From JALYGY01 sp963800975 (GTDB lineage: Bacteria > Actinomycetota > Rubrobacteria > Rubrobacterales > Rubrobacteraceae), in NCBI GenBank assembly GCA_963800975.1, contig CAWDDB010000008.1, forward strand, positions 1,054,001 through 1,118,000: a DNA stretch of 64,000 nt, read 5' to 3'. This document shows, one piece after another, positions 16,186-23,278 of the stretch. The notes beneath the pieces were generated by a model. The model worked only from the letters and a program-made list of their open reading frames with translations, was not told the DNA's origin and searched no databases. The first letter of the stretch is position 1, and each line of letters opens with the position of its first letter. The position numbers and the translations under genes are program-made.

Positions 16186-16456
16186 GATAGAACGCCTAGA
16201 CGACACGGCTCGGGGGCTGCTGCGGAAGATGGGCTACCAGGCCGAAGGCAACCCCACGCGCGACGTTCTACCGGAGGAAGCGGCACAGAACCTAGCCCTC
16301 GACGTTGGGGCGCCCAAATACGAGGCGGCGCTCGACCACCTGCTGGCGCTGGGTGAGGTTGAGCGGGAAAAGCAAGATCCGGCCTTAGCCGGGCAGGGCA
16401 TCTATCGCCTTACGAAGCATGGCCTTCGCAGAGCTAGAGAAATACGTTGGCGATAG
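16133..16456 (+). CDS. Small winged-helix-like protein, paralogue of 14893
   Basis: The conserved part starts near 16181 (VEIERLDDTARGLLRKMGYQ) and continues EALDHLLALGEVEREKQDPALAGQGIYRLTKHGLRRAREIR, matching the 14893 protein along its length. The codon aligned with the paralogue's GTG start is GTT here, and the only ordinary upstream start is the GTG at 16133, inside the preceding gene and without a ribosome site. So translation may start at 16133 by reinitiation or coupling, or the start codon has decayed. Confidence 0.55.
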   Translation: MGRPEPPPRGGAGCSGVEIERLDDTARGLLRKMGYQAEGNPTRDVLPEEAAQNLALDVGAPKYEAALDHLLALGEVEREKQDPALAGQGIYRLTKHGLRRAREIRWR

Positions 16457-16523
16457 AACCGCCCTCAGAGACGCCAAAAGAGCCGGAGCGCGTCCGTGGT
16501 GGCAACAATTTACGGGAGGTTAG

Positions 16524-16778
16524 ATGTCCCTATTCGACGAGCAGCAGCGACGGTGTGTCGAGCGTTATCTACACCTCGGTGTACGCCCATGCCCGGTGTG
16601 CGGAGAAACGACGCTCGGCGTGCACGACACGTACATGTGGAACGTGAGCGGCGAGTGCAGAGTAAGCGTCGTGTGCTACAACGCCGACACCGACAAGCAC
16701 CCGGCTTTCTACGAGCTAGAAACGACCACGTTGAGCCGGATAGACGCGGGCGATTGCGGCATACCCGACCCGCGCTAG
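16524..16778 (+). CDS. Small zinc-ribbon-like protein
   Basis: 84 aa. Ribosome site GGGAGG before the ATG. Holds a CPVC pair (about residues 23-26) and Cys at VVCYN (about 50) and DCG (near 78), so a partial zinc ribbon is plausible. Begins MSLFDEQQRRCVERYLHLG. Shares the plan (Cys pair in CPVCG..., central beta-hairpin with a later Cys) with the next gene; the two are probably distant paralogues. Confidence 0.6.
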   Translation: MSLFDEQQRRCVERYLHLGVRPCPVCGETTLGVHDTYMWNVSGECRVSVVCYNADTDKHPAFYELETTTLSRIDAGDCGIPDPR

Positions 16779-16832
16779 GAATTCTCGGGTAGCGCCGACC
16801 GCGCCGTGGTGGCGTCGGATGTTTGGAGGATG

Positions 16833-17063
16833 ATGCCGACACTGGCCGCCCAACAGCTACGCGACCTGGACGGGATGCGCCAGCCTTACCCCGCGTGCCC
16901 GGTCTGCGGTACTGGCATGACACCGAATCCCGTCTACACGAAGATCAGAGGTCGGGTACGCGTAACGCTGATATGCCCGAATCGCGACGAGCCACACCCG
17001 GCCGGGCAAGATGCCGTAGAGACGTTCCTAAGACCCGGCGAGGCGCGCACCCTCGGGCTGTAG
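16833..17063 (+). CDS. Small zinc-ribbon-like protein
   Basis: 76 aa from the second of two adjacent ATGs; the first lies against the GGAGG ribosome site and is too close. Contains YPACPVCGTGMTPNPVYTK and VRVTLICPNRD, that is a Cys pair and a later single Cys. Together with the preceding gene it forms a two-gene unit of small metal-binding proteins. No family name recognised. Confidence 0.58.
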   Translation: MPTLAAQQLRDLDGMRQPYPACPVCGTGMTPNPVYTKIRGRVRVTLICPNRDEPHPAGQDAVETFLRPGEARTLGL

Positions 17064-17153
17064 AGAAATCGTCGCGTGGTACGTCGGTAGCAAGTCGCAA
17101 CCGCTAGCAACGGATCCACGCAACCGGGGTGCCGGCTTCCTCCATCCGAGAAG

Positions 17154-17183
17154 GCCCCGCCCCCAACGTTCCCCGGCGGGGGC
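17154..17183. terminator. Terminator of the minus-strand gene at 17188
   Basis: GCCCCGCC pairs with GGCGGGGGC (one bulge) across a 13-base loop, directly past the stop codon at 17188 on the minus strand. Confidence 0.65.
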
Positions 17184-17187
17184 ATCC

Positions 17188-17799
17188 CTAAGAGGATGCC
17201 CTAAGCTTGGCGTCGTAGCGCTCGATGAGGGTCTTGCGGTTCTCGTTGTCGCGCTCGTGGTCCCTGAGGCGCCTGACCTGGTCGTCGGTGAGGGGGCCCA
17301 GCCTTTCTTCGATCTCCTCGACGGTCATCTCGTCGTACCCTGGGATCGGGAAGGTGGCGGCATCCGCCGCCTCCCAGGTGGCACCCGCCGCCGCACCCGC
17401 CGCCCCGGCGGCCGTGCCTACCAGGCCGGTGGTCGTCTCCGTGAGGGTCCTCGTGCCCTCGCGGGCGCTTTCCGCGGCCTCCGCGGTGCCGGAGCGGTAG
17501 CTGGAGAAGGCGTCGTCCATAAACCCGAGGTAGGCCTCCACCGACTCCCGCGCGAGCGCTTGGCCGGCCTCCTGCTGCCTTTCGGCCTGCTCGGAGAGCT
17601 CTCGGGCGTTCGCGCGGCCGGCCTCAGTCTGCTCCCTGAGGTTTTGGGCCACGAGCTCGGAGAACTCCCGGGCACCGCGTTGCTGGCGCTCGGCTGAACC
17701 GGCGGCCTGCCCGTAGACGACCCTGTAGGAGTCGGCGAGGGTCTCGGCGAAGCGGGCGGCCGCCTCGTTGACGTCTTGGGCCTTTCCTCGGTCTGCCAT
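17188..17799 (-). CDS. Helical, Ala/Glu-rich hypothetical protein (phasin-like plan)
   Basis: 203 aa. Residues 1-110 are amphipathic helix rich in Ala, Glu and Gln (e.g. SAERQQRGAREFSELVAQNL, RESVEAYLGFMDDAFSSY). A Gly/Ala hydrophobic stretch follows at about 125-142 (GLVGTAAGAAGAAAGATW). The C-terminus has MTVEEIEERLGPLTDDQVRRLRDHERDN. The plan recalls phasin-like or surface-coating proteins but no family is certain. Ribosome site AGGGAGGAAAAG precedes the ATG. Single gene with its own terminator. Confidence 0.65.
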   Translation of the reverse strand: MADRGKAQDVNEAAARFAETLADSYRVVYGQAAGSAERQQRGAREFSELVAQNLREQTEAGRANARELSEQAERQQEAGQALARESVEAYLGFMDDAFSSYRSGTAEAAESAREGTRTLTETTTGLVGTAAGAAGAAAGATWEAADAATFPIPGYDEMTVEEIEERLGPLTDDQVRRLRDHERDNENRKTLIERYDAKLRASS

Positions 17800-17890
17800 G
17801 TTGTCTTTTCCTCCCTTAGGTGCGTGTGCGCCTCGGTGCTTTCTACCCCGACGGGGTCGGCGCTAAGCGCGCGGTACATTCAGGCCGACG

Positions 17891-18079
17891 ATGGGTTGGC
17901 GGCGAGAGGTCAGGGAGGTCATCGCGCAGCTGGAGGGTCAGTGCTCTCGGCTGGAGCAGGTACGAGAGCGAGCCAGGAGGCAGGGCGGCCCCGAGGGCGA
18001 GCGCCTGGAGAAGCAGACCGAGGACCGTCTCGGGGACATCGAGAGGCGCATCGAGGACCTGAGGTCCTCGATGGAGTAG
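17891..18079 (+). CDS. Small coiled-coil protein, paralogue of the gene at 9663
   Basis: 62 aa, two helices separated by a GGPEGER turn: REVREVIAQLEGQCSRLEQV and ERRIEDLRSSME. Matches the 9663 protein in length, turn position and C-terminus. Divergent from the helical protein at 17188. No function known. Confidence 0.6.
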   Translation: MGWRREVREVIAQLEGQCSRLEQVRERARRQGGPEGERLEKQTEDRLGDIERRIEDLRSSME

Positions 18080-18491
18080 CGAAGCGAGCCCAGGCTACGT
18101 CGCGGGGTCAAGAACGGGACCGGACGACGGTCTGCGGTGGGTGACCATACGCGCCCGGTCCCGCGAGCGTTTTACCAACCGAGGCGGGAGGCTAAACCCT
18201 CGCGACCAAACCATACGGTTTTACGAATAGTAACCGTTCGTAATTATCAAGGGGCGCGCATATCTATCCAGCCGTACGCCACGGAAGCGGTGCCTACCGC
18301 GGGGTATTATGAGGAAGACGCGCTCCCTGTACGGTCGGGGAATGTACGCCGCATAGGACCGGGGCTGTGCGGGCTTCCGAGAATGAGTATTACCAGAAGG
18401 TGGGTGAATAGAGACGTTGGTCTAACGCGTCAAGCACTACCGGGTGGCATCATGGGCCACCAGGATCGGCGGCGATTAGAAAGGAGCGCTC
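18080..18491. other. Gene-free interval with regulatory-looking palindromes
   Basis: 412 bases with lower GC and no complete gene. Holds an imperfect palindrome (ACGGTTTTAC-GAATA-GTAACCGT, about 18209-18231). It also holds GCATATCTATCCAGCCGTAC at 18258, which matches 19 of 20 bases just after the paralogous coiled-coil gene at 9874, and copy 8 of the dispersed repeat. Confidence 0.45.
18374..18411 (+). repeat. Dispersed 38-bp repeat, copy 8
   Basis: CTTCCGAGAAT, 19 bases, GTGAATAG. About 80 bases upstream of the cupin gene. Confidence 0.8.
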
Positions 18492-18983
18492 GTGTCAGGG
18501 GAAGGCGCGAAGACACCCACGGCTTTCGTACCGGCTGGGGAAGATCGATTTCGGAGGCTGCGCGACATCCACTTCACAAGAACAGCGATCGACATCAAGG
18601 TTTCGACCCTCGACACGGACGGCGGCCTCTCCGTTCTGGAGATAACCAGTTTCGACGAGGGCGGGCCGGCGCGGCACTTGCACCACGAGCAGGACGAGTG
18701 GTTCTACGTCGTCGAGGGCGAATACGTGATCGAGGTCGGCGAGGAGCGCTACGAGTTGGGGCCCGGGGATTCGGTCCTCGCGCCGCGGAAGGTGGCGCAC
18801 GTGTGGGCCCATGTCGGGGAGGGGACCGGAAGACAGATCGCTGCCTTGCAGCCCGCGGGCCAGATAGAGGCGTTCTTCGATGAACTCGCGACGTTGGGCG
18901 GCGGTCCGGAGCGCGAGGCACTCCGGAGGGTGTTTAGTTCGCACGGGATGGAGCTTATCGGACCGCCCCTGCCGATCGCGTGA
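18492..18983 (+). CDS. Cupin-domain protein
   Basis: 163 aa from the GTG at 18492 behind GAAAGGAGCG. A single cupin barrel: motif 1 is GGPARHLHHEQDEWFYVVEGEY with two His and a Glu for metal, and motif 2 is GPGDSVLAPRKVAHVWAHVG. The spacing and the C-terminal helix (GQIEAFFDELATLG) match small cupins often annotated as quercetin 2,3-dioxygenase-like or sugar-isomerase-like. Substrate cannot be told from sequence. Free-standing gene. Confidence 0.85.
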   Translation: MSGEGAKTPTAFVPAGEDRFRRLRDIHFTRTAIDIKVSTLDTDGGLSVLEITSFDEGGPARHLHHEQDEWFYVVEGEYVIEVGEERYELGPGDSVLAPRKVAHVWAHVGEGTGRQIAALQPAGQIEAFFDELATLGGGPEREALRRVFSSHGMELIGPPLPIA

Positions 18984-18998
18984 CCAATCCCCCCCGAG

Positions 18999-19180
18999 TT
19001 TCCGAGAACCCGCCTTCTGAGACTGTCCGAAAAGGTTCTCGAGCAATACTCCGAGCATGGATTCGGCCGATATTTTCAGGCCAAACGGACCGAACAGCGC
19101 CCCTTCGGTGTCTCGTCGGGCCATCTTCCGGGCATCTCCAGGACTTTTCGGACAGCCTCTCTAGGCACTAGGGTGAATAA
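18999..19180 (+). repeat. Dispersed 38-bp repeat, copy 9, split by a MITE
   Basis: The left part is TTTCCGAGAACCCGCCTTCT (18999-19018) and the right part AGGCACTAGGGTGAATAA (19163-19180). Removing the insert and one TCT leaves exactly the standard 38-base layout with a 19-base centre, so the repeat existed before the insertion. Confidence 0.85.
19019..19159. mobile_element. MITE-like 141-bp insertion with 16-bp terminal inverted repeats
   Basis: Left end GAGACTGTCCGAAAAG (19019-19034) and right end CTTTTCGGACAGCCTC (19144-19159) are inverted copies matching at 15 of 16 bases. A direct TCT flanks both sides (19016-19018, 19160-19162) as a 3-bp target duplication. No coding sequence fits inside, so it is a non-autonomous element that would need a transposase from elsewhere. 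Ends of the type GAG-CTGTCCGAAAA are reminiscent of IS4/IS5/IS1182-like groups, but I cannot name the parent. Confidence 0.85.
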
Positions 19181-19186
19181 TGGCGG

Positions 19187-19217
19187 GGGAAGGCCGAAGC
19201 ACACCTCCGGCCCTCCC
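19187..19217. terminator. Terminator of the RTX-like gene at 19246
   Basis: GGGAAGGCCG pairs with CGGCCCTCCC (one mismatch) around an 11-base loop, ~29 bases after the stop codon on the minus strand. Confidence 0.6.
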
Positions 19218-19245
19218 ATCCATCCGGTCTCCTCGTCGGTCCTCG

Positions 19246-19923
19246 CTACTCGGAGGCGCCGAACAGCCCCGCTGCCGAGCCTTCTCCGGAGGAGCCGTCC
19301 TGCATGTCCATGTCGGGGAAGCCGTTTATCTTCCTCTCGCAGTTGGCAAGCACCCTGTCCACGCCCCGGTCGATGTAGGCCACGTCAACCCCTGGCCCGC
19401 AGTTGACCAGCTCCATGTTGATCCGCACGTCGCCACGGAACGGGAAGCGCCTCTGGGCCGCGTACATCGTGTCGTTACCCTCGCCGCCGTAGAGCCTGTC
19501 GTGCCCCCCCTTGCCGAAGCCCCCGGCCACGGTGGGGTCGTCCCCGGCTCCGCCCTTGACGACGTCGTCCCGGTCGTCTGCGAACGTGAGGTCACCGGTC
19601 GAGAAGTCGCCGGAGATGCTGCCGCCTACCACCTGGTCGTCCCCGCCGTCTCCCCGCACCCTGTCCTCGCCGGCCCCGCCGATGGAGAAGTCGCCCCCGA
19701 AGTCGCCGTCCTCGCCGCCCCTGGCGTTCACCGAGTCGTCGCCGCCGCGGGCGCGTATGAAGTCGGGGTCCGGGGTGCCCGTGATGCGGTCGTCGTTGGG
19801 GGTGCCGACGCAGCCGTTGTCGGGGCGGTTGGGGCAGCTTATGTTGGCCGCCAGCGCCACCCCGCCGACCACCGCGACCAGCACGGCCACCATCGCCGCG
19901 AACAGCATCGTTACTCTCTTCAT
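19246..19923 (-). CDS. Secreted RTX-like calcium-binding protein
   Basis: 225 aa from the ATG at 19923, placed by GGAGG just upstream. Signal peptide MKRVTMLFAAMVAVLVAVVG, then tandem calcium-loop motifs: GTPNDDRITGTPDPDFIRARGGDDSVN, GGAGEDRVRGDGGDDQV, KGGAGDD and YGGEGNDTM. The C-terminus has CGPGVDVAYIDRGVDRVLANCERK, the same closing module as the 7749 protein. A Met/Asp/Gly/Ser-rich tail follows. Secreted; probably folds on binding calcium outside the cell. Larger relative of 7749. Confidence 0.85.
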   Translation of the reverse strand: MKRVTMLFAAMVAVLVAVVGGVALAANISCPNRPDNGCVGTPNDDRITGTPDPDFIRARGGDDSVNARGGEDGDFGGDFSIGGAGEDRVRGDGGDDQVVGGSISGDFSTGDLTFADDRDDVVKGGAGDDPTVAGGFGKGGHDRLYGGEGNDTMYAAQRRFPFRGDVRINMELVNCGPGVDVAYIDRGVDRVLANCERKINGFPDMDMQDGSSGEGSAAGLFGASE

Positions 19924-20299
19924 CCCCATCCTCCTCGTGCGTAGGGGCAGGGACGATCGAGCGAGATCCCCACCCCGGTTGCGTGACCGAGGCATTGTAC
20001 ACGTCGGGACAACCGGACGCGTCCGAGCGATGGTCCTGGAACGCGAACTTCCGACTTGTTTAACTCCGAGCAGGAGCTAGGTGGTCTGCAGCCGCTAAGC
20101 TTCTAGGGCGCCGGTTACAGGGATCGCTCGCGGACTTCCTGCCGCCCACACGATGGGTTGGCTTGTTCTCGGCTTGCGTCCCGCCGGCGACCGCGGCGTG
20201 CGGAGTGACTCAAAAGAGGTATGGGAGCACGGCCCGAAGTCGGAATGTCCTTCGCACGCGTCGATGGCAGAGGTCCGACCGAAACGGAGGTGCGTGCGC

Positions 20300-21260
20300 A
20301 TGAAGGTCTTGATCGGGGTCGATCCCCACAAGGCGTCGGTCGCCGTCGCGGTGGTCGACGAAACCTCAGGCGAGCTCGTCGAGCGTGCCGCCTTCCCGCA
20401 GGACCGCGCCGGCTTGAGGTCCCTCGAACGCTGGGCGAAACGCTTCCCCGAGCGTCGTTGGGCGGTGGAGAACGCCGGCGGCCTCGGTCGGCACCTGGCG
20501 GGGAGGTTGGCGGCGGCCGGCGAGTCGGTGGTGGACGTCCCGCCCAAGCTCTCGGCAAGGGTGCGGGTGCTTTCTACCGGCAACGCCCGCAAGAACGACG
20601 GGCTCGATGCCTTCGCCACCGCCTTGGCCACGACGCGCACCGTGCGGCTGGCGGCGGTAGATCCCGAGGCCGCCTCGGAGGTGCTGCGCCTGCTTTCCGA
20701 GAGGCGCGAAGACCTGGTGGCCGAGCGTACGCGGGCGCTCAACCGCCTGCACGGGCTCCTACGAGACCTCCTACCCGGCGGGGGATGGCCGGAACGCTCT
20801 CGGCCCACCGAGCCTCGCGCATCCTGCGCGGCATACGACCGCGGGGCGCCTCGGACCGCCTCCGCCGGCGGTTGGCTTCGGAGGTCCTGCGCGACATCCA
20901 GGCGCTGGACAGGAAGATCGCGGACCTAAACGGACGCATCGAAGCCGAAGTGGAAGCCTCCGGCACCGCCCTCACCGAGAACTTCGGCGTGGGTCCCATA
21001 CTGGCCGCGAAGATCGTCGGGACCATCGGCAACGTGGCGCGCTTCCCGACCAAGGCCCACTTCGCCTCCTACTCCGGTACGGCGCCGGCGGAGGCCTCAA
21101 GCGGCGAGGTGGTGCGCCACAGGCTCTCGCTGGCCGGCAACCGCAAGCTCAACGGCGCCTTGCACATGGTCGCCATCTGCCAAGCTAGATCGGACACTAG
21201 GGGCGGGACTTACTACCGCAAGAAGATCGCGGAGGGCAAATCCCGCAAGGAGGCGCTGCG
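20300..21260 (+). pseudogene. IS110-family transposase, frameshifted and 3'-truncated
   Basis: N-terminal DEDD-type domain begins MKVLIGVDPHKASVAVAVVD with a ribosome site (CGGAGG) before the ATG. KLSARVRVLSTGNARKNDGLDAFATA follows. The frame breaks near 20781 in a G-rich run. The C-terminal Tnp_20 domain continues in another frame: LTENFGVGPILAAKIVGTIG, FPTKAHFASYSGTAPAEASSGE, HRLSLAGNRKLNGALHMVA, with the catalytic Ser in this region. It ends abruptly at about EGKSRKEALR, where the last helix should follow, and the next sequence belongs to another gene. Inactive relic. Confidence 0.88.
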
Positions 21261-21310
21261 ACTACCTCTACGGGCCCGATGCCGCTCGGCGGCCGGCGGT
21301 GTTGAAGAGG

Positions 21311-21682
21311 CTAGGGGTCTACCTCGGCGGGTGGATCCCCCTGGTCGAGCCTGGGCTCGTCGTCCCAGGCGAGACTCGTGCTAGTGGGGTTCCACTCGCC
21401 TACTCCTACCACCTGCAGGTGCGCCTCGGCGTGCTCGGCTGCCGGGAGCGCCTGCCCCAGCCTCGCCCCTGATCTGGACGCGAGCAGCAGTCCCTCGTCG
21501 GCCATGTAGATGAGCTATTCCCCCTCGTGAGCGTACCGGTACAGACGCCGCTCCAGCTTAAGGAGCGTCAGGTCCAGCGTCGCCAACTGGTCGCGGTTGG
21601 AGAGGGTGGTGAGGGCCTGCCGCAGGTCCGGCGTCGGCTCCTCGGGCTCCAGTGGTCCGCGTTCGTCCATATCGGGCGCCAT
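21311..21682 (-). pseudogene. Small hypothetical protein interrupted by an in-frame amber codon
   Basis: Starts at the ATG at 21682 behind CGGAGGCG and reads MAPDMDERGPLEPEEPTPDL...LDLTLLKLERRLYRYAHEGE, then TAG (21515-21517). The same frame then continues without any shift as LIYMADEGLLLASRSGARLG...AEHAEAHLQVVGVGEWNPT to 21311. Together they make one 123-residue protein broken by a single stop. The second half also has an ATG (21505) with a GAGGGGGA upstream, so reinitiation could make two peptides. Family not recognised. Confidence 0.6.
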
Positions 21683-21883
21683 TTTTTTCGCCTCCGTTTG
21701 TTGAGATTCCGTCCCAACGTAAAGCCCATGACATCTCCCAGATGCGACGCGTGACCGGGGCCGCGGGGGCGTTCTGGCTTTCCCCTGACGTGCGAACAAG
21801 AGGACAATTTTCCTAGTGAAGTTCGTAACTTTTACTATTAGGATGTGTAGAGGCAGCTGGGGACAACCAAAGGAGGTAATGCT

Positions 21884-22282
21884 TTGTTGGTGAGGAGTGA
21901 AGGGACGGACCGGTCTTTCGACGACCTGGCGACTGGCCTGAACACCGGCGCGATCACGCGCGGCAGGGCGATCAAACTCGCCGGCGCCACGCTCGTGGCT
22001 TCGACGCTTGGCTTGGTGGGTGCGGCAGGGGCCGAGGCCCAGGAGGTGGGGACGGACGCCATCCGCAGGCGCCGCTGCAACCGCCGGGGCGGCGACTTCT
22101 GCAACAACAGCGGTGAAGCGGGCGGCATCTTCTCGCGTCAGTGCAACGTGTGCTGCGGCCGCGGGCGCGGCAACGGCAACGGCAGGCGGAGGCGGAGACG
22201 CCGCAAGGCGTGCTGCGGGTCGGCAGGCTGCAACTGTTGCCGCAGAAATCAACGCTGCCGCAGCAACGGAACCTGCGACTAG
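21884..22282 (+). CDS. Cysteine/arginine-rich exported protein
   Basis: 132 aa from a TTG behind AAAGGAGGT. N-terminus is a long export signal, LNTGAITRGRAIKLAGATLVASTLG, with an Arg pair (RGRA) before the hydrophobic segment, ending GAAGAEAQ. The mature ~75 residues hold 15 Cys in pairs and clusters (CNVCCGRG, KACCGSAGCNCCRRNQRC) set among Arg and Gly. This suggests a disulfide-rich or metal-binding knot. The paired spacing resembles short actinobacterial Cys-rich proteins of unknown function. Followed by a very strong terminator. Confidence 0.7.
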   Translation: MLVRSEGTDRSFDDLATGLNTGAITRGRAIKLAGATLVASTLGLVGAAGAEAQEVGTDAIRRRRCNRRGGDFCNNSGEAGGIFSRQCNVCCGRGRGNGNGRRRRRRRKACCGSAGCNCCRRNQRCRSNGTCD

Positions 22283-22297
22283 CCGAGGGCAGGTCCT

Positions 22298-22337
22298 GGC
22301 GCGCAAAGCGGAGGACAACCCCTCCGCTTTGCGCGCC
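22298..22337. terminator. Strong terminator of the Cys-rich protein gene
   Basis: Perfect 17-bp inverted repeat (22298-22314 with 22321-22337) around loop ACAACC, 16 bases past the stop, followed by TTCGGTTTTCGGG. Confidence 0.85.
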
Positions 22338-22732
22338 TTCGGTTTTCGGGTCACCTTAGGCGGGTGAGATCCGGGCTACGACGTCCTATCCCGGAGGACT
22401 CTCTGACCAAGCGCCTGGGCCTTCCTCAAGAGGGTCGAGGAATGGCGCGTCAGACGCAGATTCCGGACTGGTGGACCCGACGCCTTGCTGTCAGGTCGAT
22501 CGGGGCTCGAGGAGTTGCCGGTAAGGAAAAGGGGCCGAAGGAAGGGAGGGGGTCTCTTCCTGGCCCCAAGCGAAGTTGGCGTAGCTCATGTATCACGCAG
22601 CCTATCTGTTTCTACGGGCGTGGGGCTCGCGCGGATCACAGGCTGCCAGGCTAGGAGACCTCCGGCAAGAAGGTTGGACCCGGCTTCCGGTACTATGGTT
22701 TGTCCGCAGACGAATCGAGACGGAGGTAGAGC
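22338..22732. other. Gene-free interval
   Basis: About 395 bases where the open frames lack coding bias and start signals. It ends in a ribosome site for the 22733 gene. No repeat copy or known motif seen. Confidence 0.5.
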
Positions 22733-22987
22733 ATGGCCTATCTGGAGGGACAGCTTCGGGGAGACATGGTCGAGCCGGAAGGCGAACACACCGGCTTTGT
22801 CCTGGAGGTCGAGGTCGACATGTCGGCGGTCCAGAACGCACAGGAGATCGTCGGCGAGCAGGTGGCGGTGACCGGGGAGGTCGAGATCGTGGACTACCCC
22901 GAGCGGGGCAAGGTCCTGATCTTCAGGGCTACCTCTGCGGCCGCGATCGAGGAGGAGATAGAGGAGGTCGAAGAACTAGAGGAGTAG
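22733..22987 (+). CDS. Small acidic hypothetical protein
   Basis: 84 aa. ATG preceded by CGGAGGTAGAG. A beta-rich body (TGFVLEVEVDMSAVQNAQEI, VAVTGEVEIVDYPERGKVLIFRAT) could be a small barrel, and an extremely acidic helix of Glu/Val follows (last ~15 residues, EEEIEEVEELEE). No family recognised. Confidence 0.65.
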   Translation: MAYLEGQLRGDMVEPEGEHTGFVLEVEVDMSAVQNAQEIVGEQVAVTGEVEIVDYPERGKVLIFRATSAAAIEEEIEEVEELEE

Positions 22988-23149
22988 CCGCGGACGGCCT
23001 GGTCAGCGCTGGTCCAGACGCTTGGCTTCGTACGCCGCCGGGTTCCAATCTCCGGCGGCGTGGGAGAGGTTGGTTAGCCGCTACTCGCGGCTGGGCTATT
23101 CCGGGTGCACCTCGGCGCACATCAGTCCCACCTCGGATAGCCGATTGCG

Positions 23150-23184
23150 CCCTTCTCGGAACAGGTCAGCCGTTCCGAGAAGGG
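23150..23184. terminator. Perfect 13-bp inverted repeat
   Basis: CCCTTCTCGGAAC (23150-23162) and GTTCCGAGAAGGG (23172-23184) are exact complements around a 9-base loop. It lies ~95 bases past the 3' end of the minus-strand gene at 23279 and ~160 bases past the plus-strand gene at 22733, so it may end either transcript. The arm contains TTCCGAGAA, the first box of the dispersed repeat. Confidence 0.55.
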
Positions 23185-23278
23185 TTCTAGATACTTTCGT
23201 GTTCCCACGGGAGATCGGCCTTCTTTCGATCCTGGTTTCGCGGCTTTGGCAGCTTGGTCGCGGGAGGTGTCAGGCAAG

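Noticed and set aside
19019..19159. MITE ends as IS110 ends linked to the 20300 relic
   Set aside because: IS110 elements generally lack such long inverted ends and the relic shows none nearby; no link supported.
4485..19180. Integron attC interpretation of the dispersed repeat
   Set aside because: The boxes lack the RYYYAAC/GTTRRRY cores and no integron integrase is present; only the cassette-like layout is kept as a hypothesis.
4485..19180. CRISPR array
   Set aside because: Repeat copies are 0.6-4.5 kb apart, not separated by 30-40-base spacers; no cas genes.
21815..21840. CGTAAC upstream of the Cys-rich gene as another SARP box
   Set aside because: Only one half-site is present; no partner 11 bases away.
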